A stretch of 64,000 nt of DNA, taken from Paulinella micropora. Lineage: Eukaryota; Cercozoa; Imbricatea; Euglyphida; Paulinellidae. Below the pieces are notes generated by a model. That model made no database searches. It worked only from the letters and a program-made list of their open reading frames with translations, and was not told the DNA's origin. The stretch lies in the NCBI GenBank assembly GCA_019918135.1, contig WBZZ01004180.1:47501-111500 (forward strand), given 5' to 3'. This document shows positions 41,882-52,400 of this stretch, piece after piece; position 1 is the stretch's first letter, and each line of letters begins with the position of its first letter. Made by a program: the position numbers and the translations under genes.

Positions 41882-44205
41882 TAAGACAAGTAGTATAAGA
41901 ATAATGACATGATATAATATGTGTAGTATGTATTTTTCAGAAACCAGGATCTTTGAGGTATGGCAGAAGGTCTGCACCTTCGGGGTCGTCATTGACCCCG
42001 TGCCAGTGCTTCTGCGCATCGCCCCATGTTTTGACACGAACACGTGGAAGCCCACCAGACTCCGTCGTCCCCGCCTCATACTTCCACGCTAAGGGACGCT
42101 TATAATAGTGGAAGCGGGGGTTTATGGAATCGGCAAAATAGCCAACCCAATCATAGTCGGAGCCAACAGCAAAATGCAATACGAATCCTTGTTCTTCTTG
42201 AAACCAAGAATAAGTTTAAACAGAGCCTGTGCTAGATTGGTGGTCATTAAGGTGGTGTTATAGCCCAAGTAGCGCATGACGAAACATTTCTGGTCTTGCG
42301 GCCCGTGTGAATGCTTTGGAACCATTCTATTAGTCTCTATTTTGCTCCTCCACTTCTCCTTCACGACTTTGGACAGAAACATCATCGCTGTTAGAGCGGT
42401 ATTTTCCCCCCCGCCATCCCAATCAAGGAAAATTTCCGTGGCCGCCATGGTACGTGGATGGAATAACTCAAAACGCAAAAGGAAATAAAGGAATGTGATG
42501 TTGGAATTCACGGCATGTCCGATGTTTGGTAGGTGACATAAGACAAAGTTGATGTCATGTGAAAACAAAGTCGCCCCACCCGCGTGCAGCCTAACTACAT
42601 ATTTATCCCGAAAGTCCGAAGCTCCTCTGGAGCACCAAGGGACATGAAATGGCTTGGTCATATCAATCGTGATTGCCGTCACTCTTTGATATTCCTTCTT
42701 CCTAAACAAAAACCCCCAAAAAAACCCACTACGACTTTAGGAATGGAACTAAACGCAAATTACCCTTCTACTGCTCTGCGCATGTTTCCACGCCGATTAG
42801 CCCGATGAATTTTGTTGTGGATGCGATTCTGCTGTCGCCACTTCTCAGCTTCCGCTTGAGAAGCAAATCTACAAATCTCAGCAAGGTTAGCAGCAAGAAA
42901 ACCCAAAACAAAGGTACCCATTTCGGTGATCATCTGCAAGTTCGGTGCAGACCGGGCATTTTGCAAAATCACCCTTTCTGATTGGTTTCACTTTGCCAAA
43001 CTCTGCACGCCAGACCTTTCTCACAAGGCTCTCATTAGGACCATTCGGATCCACTTGCCCATTTAAAACCAGAGTCTGGGACGCAAGTTTCCATTCTTTG
43101 ATGACGTAGTCGTAGATTTTGGGAAAGTCCAAAGTGTCTTGCAAATGAAAAATCCCATCGGCAACCGACTCAGCTTCCTGCTCTATATAGAACTTCTGGT
43201 GCAAGAGGGTCCACGTGAGGTCCTCTGTGGGTGCTTCCGACTTTCCATAGTCGGCAAAAAAAGAATTGTCACAATTGACAGCTCTGTGAGCTCGCCTATA
43301 AGTCTTCTCGCCAATCCTGTTCAATCGCAACCACATTTTCTGACAAATACGTGCGCCTTTCAATCTATATTCTATCTTTCCTTTGTCATTCTGCATGCTT
43401 AACATGGTTGTGGCTGCCCACCCAGCCAAGTCCGATCTATTCATCTGGACTGTGTCAATCCTAGCCTTTGTGGCTGCAAAGGGATCTACCCATCGATTGC
43501 ATTGCAGTTTTTGGCAGCAAGGATGACTAATCTCTTGCACCAGCTCAGGCCAAGTGCAGCCTAGCCACCTGCGAAAGCTTTTGGGTCTAACTTCTGGTGG
43601 CGGAATTTTTTTTTCTTTTTTTTTCTTTTTAGATTAGTGCTTGTGTTGTCCTTTCGGATGCGACGGGGAACAGGAACTTCAAGAGTTATGTACAATGGAA
43701 GTGTGCTTGTTCTATAATCTAATATTTGTCCGACATGACCTGGCGTTACTGCATGAGTGTCTGATGTGGGTGTTGGAAGGAAAAAAGTAGTTGTGAAAGA
43801 GGAAGATCGGAAAACTTGGGAAAAACTGGAAGGACAAGACGGTGTGACAGCATTAGCACGGGTTGGTTTGAAGACAGATGCAAAACTATTACTACTACTA
43901 CTAATACTGAAAGAAGATTTAGTAATAGTAGTATCAGTAGGAGCAGTAGTAGATGATTTGACTGTAGTAGGAAAGGAAGGGGATGCATGATGATGGTCAT
44001 TGTCATGTTTGCATACACGAAAAAAACTGGATGTGGGTGGATTTGAACGTGGAGTGGGTAATTCGAGGGGAGGAGGGCTGGCCTGAACTGTGTGTTCGCT
44101 CTTGACATTCCGCGACTCACTTCCTCCAAAGACTTGGTGGAAAGACAGGCCCACGACACCCGCACTCAGCCCAATCTTACTAAGTTTCTTCATCTTCCTA
44201 AACAA
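40868..44205 (-). CDS. DDE transposase with SAP domain (DUF7869-like), intron-containing
   Basis: Exons by my reading: 43561-44205 (Ser/Thr-rich leader, MFRKMKKLSK); about 42918-43556 (ARICQKMWLRLNRIGEKTYR, then WRAEFGKVKPIRKGDFAKCP with VCTEL); 42764-42868; 42701 to about 41950; about 41815 to 40868. The introns between the middle exons have clean GT/AG borders. The catalytic part has ITIDMTKPFHVPW, EIFLDWDGGGEN and VPKHSHGPQDQKCF, matching the D...DN...GHTHEDIDQ layout of DUF7869 transposases. A SAP DNA-binding motif follows (KATVKELKSWLAENGRQRSG). The C-terminus is basic (GRGRKRRR) then acidic (SEDWDWSPLNVADVE). The frame changes near 42190 and at a run of seven G (about 41146-41152), so this copy may be slightly damaged or have further introns. 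A 51-A tract lies in the last intron. Confidence 0.65.
41829..41879 (+). repeat. Poly(A) tract of 51 bp
   Basis: An uninterrupted A run. On the transposase strand it is a T run just before the putative acceptor of the last exon, acting as an oversized polypyrimidine tract. It is likely length-variable. Confidence 0.9.
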
Positions 44206-45038
44206 AACAACAAAGTTATTTTGAAAAAAAACAAGAAAATTTTGAATAGTACCGTATTCACAACCACTACATGTTGGGCTTTTCTTTGTTCATGGTCCCT
44301 ATCGCTGTTGAAGGGCCAGGGGCAAAAAAGGGGGTGGCAAAGTAGCGTTTGCCAAGCAAGTTCCTAACACATGCAGTTGCAAACAAAAACGTACAAAACA
44401 GAAGTACATTCTAAACTTACCATAGTGTACAACAAAGATTTACACAAGCAAACGATAAAAAAAACGCAAGTTGTAAGCAAGATCAGCAAGAGAAAAAAAG
44501 GGGGTGGCAACCCCCCATTTTGCCTCCCTAGTTTCCAAGTACTGTACTTCCAGGCATGCTGTACAAGAACAGAAGCACTCATTGCAAACACAACATAACA
44601 TAGCAAACATTTGCATAGTCTGTTTTCCAACAAACACAGCCATGCCTATGCAAAGTGCCAGAGCAAAAAGTATGGTGGCAACAGAAAAGTTGCCAAGGTA
44701 GTTGTAGGAGTATTGGGATGCAGGGTTTTTTTTGGGGAAAAAAACAACAGATATGTGATGAGGGCAGCTTGGCCTATCATTTTCATAAAAAATTTCCAAA
44801 AAGTATCTCAGACGCAGCACACAGCACTCACACAGCCCCATCTTGATCTCTAACTGTTCTCTCTTGGACTTGTTTTGCAAGGGTCCTTGGGTGAAGTCTG
44901 GCGTTTTCACTTTTCCTGCCGGACTATTGGCTTTTTGGGGCCCAATTTTGCTCAATGTGCTACCTTTTTGAATTCCAACCGTCGTCACCAACCACCCCAC
45001 AACTCTGTGCGACCGACACCATCGACACCATCGCCAGT
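44206..45038. promoter_or_regulatory. Central divergent intergenic region
   Basis: About 830 bp between the two divergent transposon genes. It has short repeats such as AAAAAAGGGGGTGGCAA (about 44325 and 44494) and no convincing TATA box. It probably holds both promoters; ORFs here look fortuitous. Confidence 0.4.
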
Positions 45039-45426
45039 ATGGCAAAGGTTCTCTGCCCTTACTTGCTGAAAACCATTGCCCTTTCCCAGTATTTGCCCCC
45101 CCCCCCCCATAATCGTTACCATTTCCCCGTTTTCGCCCCACCTCCAGGCTTTTTTTCCATGTCCTCTGACTTGGTTGTTGCAAGGTCGCATCGTTGACTG
45201 GTCACCGAAAGGCCGCGGACGGCAAGGTGTTCTTGGAGATCAACAAGGAAGACAACTGGGTTCTGCATGGCACCGTGGACGCTGCTAAGGGCTTCGTGTC
45301 TGCGGGGAAAATCGACGAGCCGTCTTTTGAAGCAGCCCGACGGCCTTTGTGGAACTTTCCGGCCAACCGTGCCTTCAAGGTGAAGACTCTTTGAGACTCT
45401 TGCTCCCTCTCTCTCTCTCTCTCTCT

Positions 45427-45457
<31 letters not shown>

Positions 45458-48308
45458 GCTCTCTCTCTTTCTCAGGACGTAGCAGCAGGTTGGACAGCAA
45501 GATGGGACAGTACTACCAGGCAGCCACTAGAACTAGTTAGATAGCCAGAGGGGGGGAGTGACAAGAGAGAAAAAAAGAAGAGAGTAATAAGAGAGATACA
45601 AGAAGACAAACCAGCAGCAAATGCAAAGAAGAGGAAAACAGAGGCAGAGGCAAAGACAGAGACAGAGAAGGAGACAAAGGCAAAAGAGAAGAGCAAAAAA
45701 AGTAAAGATGAAAAAAAGAAGAAGAACGAGAAAAAGAAAACAGAGGCAAATGCAGAAGCAAAGACAGAGACAGAGACAGAGAAGGAGACAGAGGCAACAG
45801 AGAAGAACAAAAACAGTAAAGATCCAAAAAAGAAGAACGAGACATCTAAGACACAAGGTGAGAAGCCCGAAGAGGAGGAAGAAGACAATGGGAAGAAGAA
45901 GAAGAGAAAAAAGACAAAGATGCAAAGGAAGACAGAGGAAGAGGAGGCACTGGAACAGGCCAGACTGAAAGAAATAGAAGAAGAAGCAAAACAGAAAGAC
46001 AAAGAAAGACAAGAGAGAGAACGAAAAGAAGCAGAAGCAAAGGCACAACAAGACAAGGAAAAGAAAGAGAAAGAAGAGAGAGAGAGCAGAGGCACAGAGG
46101 AAAAAAGAGCAAAAGAAACATGACGACGAAGAGAAGCAAAAAGCAGAGAGACAAAAGGCATTAGATGCGATTGGAAAGGACAAAAAGGAGGCAGAGAAGG
46201 AGACAGAGACGACAGAGGAAGACAAAGCAAAAAAGACAGAGGAAGACAAAGCAAAAAAGACAGAGGAAGACAAAGCAGGAAAGACAGAGGAAGACAAAGC
46301 AGGAAAGACAGAGGAAGACAAAGCAGGAAAGACAGAGACAGACAAAGCAGGAAAGACAGAGGAAGACAAAGCAGGAAAGACAGAGACAGACAAAGGAGGA
46401 AAGACAGAGACAGACAAAAAAGAAAAGAAAGATGAGACGGAGAAAGACAAAGAAGGAAAGATAGAGACAGAGACAGACGATGGCAAGCCCAAGGAAGACA
46501 AGCCAGACCCAAACGCCTTATTCAGCTCCAGAACGACCAACTACACCTTTGTCCACGACAAGGACTATGAAATTGCGTAACCTCTCTCTCTCTCTTTCTG
46601 TCTCTCTCTCTCTCTCTGTATCTCTTTTCCTTGCACTTTCGCTTTTGCGTTCCCAGCACTGCGTGGTTGTCGACTTGACGATTCGTTCGTCCTTTGCGTG
46701 CAGAGGGAAGGATCCCTGCGTTCCCTCGCGGAACGTAACATCCATGCCAGGCACGAAGTCAGACTAATAGCCACGAATGTGAGCTTTGCATTATACCTTT
46801 ACTGCATTGCCTGCTGTATCTATTTTGCTTGCACTTTTTTTTTTTTTTTTTTTTTAATTTTATTTATTTATTTATTATTATTATTATTATTTTTTTGCAG
46901 TACTCCGCTCAGTGCCCGGTCGCAAGTAGGAGGGCGGGAGAACATTGCCGTTCTTCGCTCTTTGAAGTCGCGTAACCTCAAAAATATTCCGTTGTTGCCA
47001 CGCAAGCATGTAGTCACCCGCGAGGATGAGACACTGACGCTGTGCGGGTAATCATTTTGTCACCATTGCTTGCTTGCTGTACGCACTTTTTGGTCAGGGC
47101 CATGGCAACCTTGACCACACATTTTCTCAAGCAAGGCTCCAAGGACATCACTGACCTAAACAAAACCTTGCTTGTGAGTCGTGTTGTTGAGGATCAGGAG
47201 ACAGGCCAGGTGTTTCGCCAGTTTCAGTGCGTGTCAATGAAGGCGATAGATGCAGCAAAGTCAAGGAACGCTGGCTATATGAGTGTCGAGCAGTGGGAGA
47301 AAGATGTCGAGCCGGGGCTTGCACAGATGAGCGCTGCGGCTGCGGGGACACTACCCATAGAACAAGCTCCGCAGATTTTCGACTTCGTATGGTTTAGAGA
47401 TCAGCCCAACGCTCTCCAGAAATTCCATGCGAACGGCCGGCCGAAGAGGGTCATCAAGCCCAAGGAAGAAGCACAGCCAGCCACTGAAATCGTAATCAGC
47501 TTTTTCGTTTTGTTACTAGCTTTGTATTTGCTTTCATGATAATCTGTCGTCGAAGATGATATGTTTTTTTTTTCCTTTTTTTTCACAGACTCCGGAGTTG
47601 GCAATCAAGTCTGAGCTTGGCGATGCTGAGACTCATGGCAAGCCGCCGGCGAAAGGCAAATCCAAATCTAGTAAGCCGAAAAAAGCCAAACAGAAAAAGA
47701 CAAAACAGCCAAAGGTGGAAGTCACACTTGACGACCCCGAAAGTGAGAACGATGAGAAGCCTTTGATCGCGGTCGGCGCCACTCAGTTACCACCTGAAGC
47801 TCCTAAGTCTGAAGCTCCAGTTGATGTTGGCCAGCAGGTTACTGACGCAATTGCTGCCGCGATGAGTAGCTTCACTGCACAAAACACTGCGGTCTCGTCC
47901 TCTCTGGCCAACGCACTTGCTGCTCTCCAAAATGAAATAAAGCAGATAAATTTGAAGGGAAGCGGTAGCACTGTCACAAATTCCCAGCCCGAGGGTAACA
48001 AACATGTCCCTGAAAAAGAGAACAATTACAATAATAACTACAATCAGGGTGATATTGTTGTTCGTACTTATCACGCTCCCAACCAAAATCAGTACGTCAA
48101 TCAATCTGCCTATGCCGCCAACCAATTCCCAGTTACTCACTACGTAGATGACCGCAACCAGTATGTATTGCCAAATTCAGCACAAGGAATGGTACACTAT
48201 CACCTAATCATGGAGTCGCAGAGATTGGAGAGGGAGAGCAGGCAACTGCGCGAACAACATATGCGCGAACAACAGCTCTTGCTTGGAATGTTGGGCTATC
48301 GATCTTAA
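45039..48308 (+). CDS. Second DNA-transposon gene: Lys/Glu-rich coiled-coil protein, intron-containing
   Basis: A plausible start is ATG at 45039 (MAKVLCPYLLKTIALSQ). Coding stretches separated by CT-rich introns: 45186-45390 (KVFLEINKEDNWVLHGTVDA); 45475 to about 46560, a highly charged Lys/Glu region with a nine-unit KTEEDKAG repeat ending RTTNYTFVHDKDYEIA; about 46703-46767; about 46901-47048; about 47099-47491 (MATLTTHFLKQGSKDITDLN); and 47589-48308. The C-terminal part has a basic tract (KPKKAKQKKTKQ), an Ala/Ser helix, an Asn/Tyr-rich part and a coiled coil (LERESRQLREQHMREQQLLL). AATAAA follows at 48348. One in-frame TAG near 45540 and one frame change near 46090 suggest damage or extra introns. 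Function unknown; possibly a transposase partner or DNA-binding cofactor. Confidence 0.5.
46212..46427 (+). repeat. 24-bp coding minisatellite, 9 units
   Basis: Units of ACAGAGGAAGACAAAGCAGG-AAAG keep the reading frame and encode T-E-E-D-K-A-G-K repeats. The 24-bp period is a multiple of three, so repeat gain or loss is frame-neutral. Confidence 0.9.
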
Positions 48309-48347
48309 TTGCAAAATGTACCAGTACAGTGGTAAAGTATTTATATA

Positions 48348-48353
48348 ATAAAT
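48348..48353 (+). terminator. Polyadenylation signal of the second transposon gene
   Basis: AATAAA lies 40 bp after the stop codon and about 64 bp before the right TIR. Confidence 0.5.
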
Positions 48354-48416
48354 AAATAGGAAATTAGACGAAAACGTAAATTCTTAATTATTTTTTATAT
48401 TCTCTTTGTTTTGAAT

Positions 48417-49053
48417 TATATTGCTTTATTTCCGGCTGAATTGATCGCACTTTGAAAGTATGAGTTACGGACTTAGAACAATTTTAATATTGGCAGGTGG
48501 CAACTTGAAGTGTGTGTATTTCTTATACATACAAATAAGATGGCTTCACAATTAATTTAAAAATTATATATTTAGATTCAGTGTGATCGAATTAAACTGT
48601 TCCGCACACAATTCTGCCAGGAACGCTTGCCTAGACTAGTCCGTATCATTGACTTAGAAAGTTTTACACATCCACTTTTTAATGTACTAGTGACACCGCA
48701 TGCCACTTATTTCATGTCAGCCGGGTGGTGGATCATGAAGTAAAATTAATTTATCATTAAATCTGATTATTTTCATTCATATTAGATGAAAAATCAAGCA
48801 AAAAAGAAGCAAAAATAGGCCAATAACTTAACAAAAAGTGGCAAGTATTTTTGAAACATTTTTGCTTGATTTTGTCACTCTGCAAGTTCAAAACTAACTT
48901 GAAATGTTGAATTTATTAATAAATAATGCTTTTAAATCATAGATCTGCTTGTTTTATCAACAAAACATGCAGGAATTTGCCTCTTATATTTATGAAATTG
49001 CCTGTGGCAAAAAGTGGCAAAAGGTACTAGTACCTTTGAACATCACCTCTGTT
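48417..49053 (-). repeat. DNA transposon right TIR
   Basis: Inverse of 40211-40847. It contains the terminal palindrome at 49020-49037 and GCAAAAAGTGGCAA sites. Confidence 0.88.
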
Positions 49054-49466
49054 ATATGTGTGATGATGAGGAGTTACGAGAGGCAATCATTACCTACATG
49101 AAGAGGATGAAGGAGAAGAAGGAGGAAAGGGAGAGACAAAAGAACTTAAAGGCCTCTCAAAGAGGACGAGAAGGAGGAGCAGGAGCAGGAGGACGAGGAG
49201 GAGGAGGACGAGGACGAGGAACATGGAGAGGAGCCTCGAGGTGGCAGGGAACCCCTCAGAGAGGAAGAGGAGGAGGTCGGGGATATACCCCTTATGGAGG
49301 GAGAGCTGTTCGAGCTCCAGCCCCCCCACCCAGAGGAGGAGGAGGCTCGTGGGCAAGCTCCAACCCAAATTTCGGTCGAGCTCAGGCCTACAACACTGCC
49401 TCGGAGACCGATACGTCATCCTACCCGGACACTACTCAAGGTAATCGTTTCGAGGTGGTGGAATGA
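49054..49466 (+). CDS. Gypsy gag, part right of the insertion
   Basis: Continues the gag reading with MCDDEELREAIITYMKRMKE, a charged helix, then an Arg/Gly-rich tail (RGGGGRGRGTWRGASRWQG) of the RGG type that binds RNA, and ends shortly before pol. The RGG tail may take on the nucleic-acid chaperone role of nucleocapsid. Confidence 0.65.
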
Positions 49467-49499
49467 CTGGAGGGGGAAGAATAGAGGAAGGAGAAGACT

Positions 49500-52400
49500 G
49501 TGAAGTTTAACCCTAAAGTCACAGTGCTTTCTAATGCTGTTGTACAGACTGGGCCAACGCTTCCTCTATGTGAAAACAAAGATGTGGGTACACAGAGACT
49601 GCAGCCCCAAGGTAGTCTCATACCCGTTCATACAGCACGGTTACCAATGATAACTGATGCAAATAGGAAGGCGAGACTTGCGATGGAGGCGAGGAGGCCA
49701 ATGGCAGATGTATCGCCTCGGTCAAGCAAAGAACCACGAACAGACTCAATGTCTACGGTCGCGGCGGGTGGCGAGCAAAAAGACAATGTGTGTACTCAAG
49801 TACCACAAGACAATGTCGCTCAAATAGTAAACGCACCAGTACCGCAGAATAATAAAAATGTTAATGAGGTGAAGCAGGAGGAGAAGAAGGAGGAGTTGAA
49901 AAACTCAGAGACAAGACTCCAAAATTTGGAACGTAAAGTTCTTGTTCTCGCAGCCAATATACACAGGCCCGATGCTCTGTGTTATACGGAACTTTATTGT
50001 GAAACATTGAAGACAATATTAAAAGTTGGTAATGATACGATGGCGAATATTAATATTGTCGGCCGGAAGTTTTTTAATCGATACCGGGACTGGGTGGACG
50101 GAAATATGAAAAAGTCAACGGGCACTCTCAAAGGAGTGAGCAGCCGGACGGATATCACGGGAATCATCACACTGACCTTTAAATTGAAATCCGCACGAGT
50201 ATACCGTATGGACCTCTATGTCGTCCCCGGTTACCACGGGTCAATATTACTATCGTATGACCAATTGGCTACGATGGGGACTGTGATTGATTGCGCCGCA
50301 CGGCGAGTGATATATGGAGTAAAAAGAGGAGAAGAGAACGATATTGATCCCTTCAACGCTACTGACTCTTATGAGGCTTATGAGCTGAGTCTAGCGACGG
50401 ATCACAAAAAGATGGCCATCGCACATGAGGCACTTGAGGTGTACGTTCACCCCCATGTCGTAAGACCGGATGAACTGTCCTGGACCGACAATTGGGAATC
50501 CCAAGTGTGCACTGTCACAGTTCCGACATGCCATTGGGACAAAAAGTCTATTGATGACTTAATCGAGAAGCGAAAGGAGGAGATTATATGTGTCGCACAA
50601 AGAAGCCCGTCGTTGGCGAGATTCGCGGAAGGAGTAGGAACAGATGTCCATATTACTAACGGATACTGTTTCCATGCGAAAGTAGGAGAAGAAAAAAGGG
50701 AGGAGTTTGTACCAAGGAGAACGGGGCGAATCCCGGATACTCCACCAGAAACTATTAAAAGTTTTATTACTGATTTCTGGGGTGACGAGCCCACGTGGCC
50801 GCGTTCACTGTCTGAAGTGAAGAAATGCTTACGGACTTTATTCGAAAATAATAAGCCGTATACTATTATCCTGCCATATAATGAGAAGGCGATATGGGCG
50901 CAGGAAATAAGGGACCGGCTTATTGATCATCCTATACCGGTACCCTCTCGCAAGCAACAGCTAGTGGTGGCTTGTCGTATGGGAACTCGTGAGCAGAGCA
51001 GTGCATACAAGCGGAAGCTCAGAGACCTCGACAAGTTGAAATTGATACCGCAAGCATTCACATGCTTTGATGGTTTTTACACCCGTAAAGCTCCTTTGCA
51101 ATACGCGAGACTCATTGACATGCTGGTGGAGCTCGGTAAAGATGATGAGCCGGACACGGTCACGTATGAAAAGACGGGCCTAGATGATGTCTCGGAAGAG
51201 GACTTAGGCTTGGAGGAGGACAGAGAACCCCTCAAGCAGCATAAGCAGATGTCTGATGAAGATTTTCAAGAGGCGGCGCGGAAAATATTGGAAGAAGGAG
51301 TAGGCACGGAGAAGGAGAAGGAGCTTTTAAAAGCCAAATTAGAGGCGAACAAGGAAATTTTTGACCCTCCACATGCAGGTGGTGTCAAGCCTGAAGATTT
51401 CACTGCGGTTATTTACAAAATACCGGGTGCGGAGCCGTCACCGGCACCACGAAAGGCGAATTTGAGTATACATGAGGCGAAGATAGCAGAGGAGCTAGCA
51501 AGACAGCTGCTCAATGAGGACTTTATTGAGAGATCAACATCCTCAATAGTCTCACAACCGAGAATAGTGCCGAAGCCAGGAGGAGAATGGCGCCTGACAG
51601 TTAACTATGCTCGTGTTAGCAAGGTGCTGGAGGAAGAGAGAAATCCTCTCCCGACATTAGAAGAAGGAAGGAGAGTACTGCGGAATGCAAAATTCTATTC
51701 GGTCATTGACCTTAAGAATGGCTTCTGGCAGATACCACTGGAGGAAAAGTCCAGATGGCTGACGGCGTTTGTGGTGGGTATGGAAATATATCAATGGAAA
51801 GTGCTTCCGATGGGCCTCAAGCAAGCCCCAGGACTTTTCCAGAAGGCGATGCAGAAGATGTTGAGCAGTCAGTACGATGATTTGTCTGACGGTGGCTTTA
51901 TGAGAAGGCGGGGACAGAAGGCGGGAGAATATGCATTTTGCTATATCGATGACATTATCGTATACTCTAACACAATGGAGGAGCATATCGATCATTTGTC
52001 CGATATATTCAGGCGCATCGGAGCTTTTGGCCTGAAGTGCAATCTAAAGAAGTGTCAACTTGCCAAGACGAGTGTGACATACTTAGGGTACGAGATCTCC
52101 CATAATCGAGTCTCGATATCCAAAGAGAAGAGGGAGGAGATTATGAATCGACCGATACCGAAGAACCGCACTGAATTGCACTCATTCCTTGCGATGGCGC
52201 AATACTATAGCCAGTTTATACCCGATTGGGGTGCAACACGGGCTAAAGTGGAGAAAATGATAGATTTTGGAGACTTTGAGAAGTGGGACGAAGAGGCTTT
52301 GCAAGCGTTTCATGCGCTCAAAGATCTCATTTACAAAGACCCGAAAGACGGAGGACTGGTGTTAACGATGCCCGACTTTACGAAACAATTCGTAGTCGAT

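Larger units (their letters stand above)
40211..49053. mobile_element. Large DNA transposon with long TIRs and two divergent genes
   Basis: The element of about 8,840 bp has imperfect terminal inverted repeats of about 637 bp beginning AACAGAGGTGATGTTCAAAG. ATAT on both outer sides may be a 4-bp target duplication, but it is self-complementary and so ambiguous with TIR sequence. It splits the Gypsy gag. A minus-strand intron-containing transposase (40868-44205) and a plus-strand intron-containing second gene (45039-48308) diverge from a central region of about 830 bp. The transposase resembles eukaryotic DDE proteins of the DUF7869 type and carries a SAP domain. It is the most recent insertion of its stack, but the TIR arms differ at several percent, so they were not homogenised at insertion. 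Confidence 0.85.

Noticed and set aside
44440-45183. Minus-strand ORF of 247 codons in the central region of the DNA transposon
   Set aside because: It overlaps the start of the plus-strand gene, is low in recognisable features and lies where promoters are expected.
45472-46540. Minus-strand Ser/Leu/Phe-rich ORFs of over 330 codons
   Set aside because: Complement of the Lys/Glu-rich coding region and CT tracts of the second transposon gene.
49090-49419. Minus-strand Leu-rich membrane-like ORF
   Set aside because: Complement of the RGG-rich gag tail.
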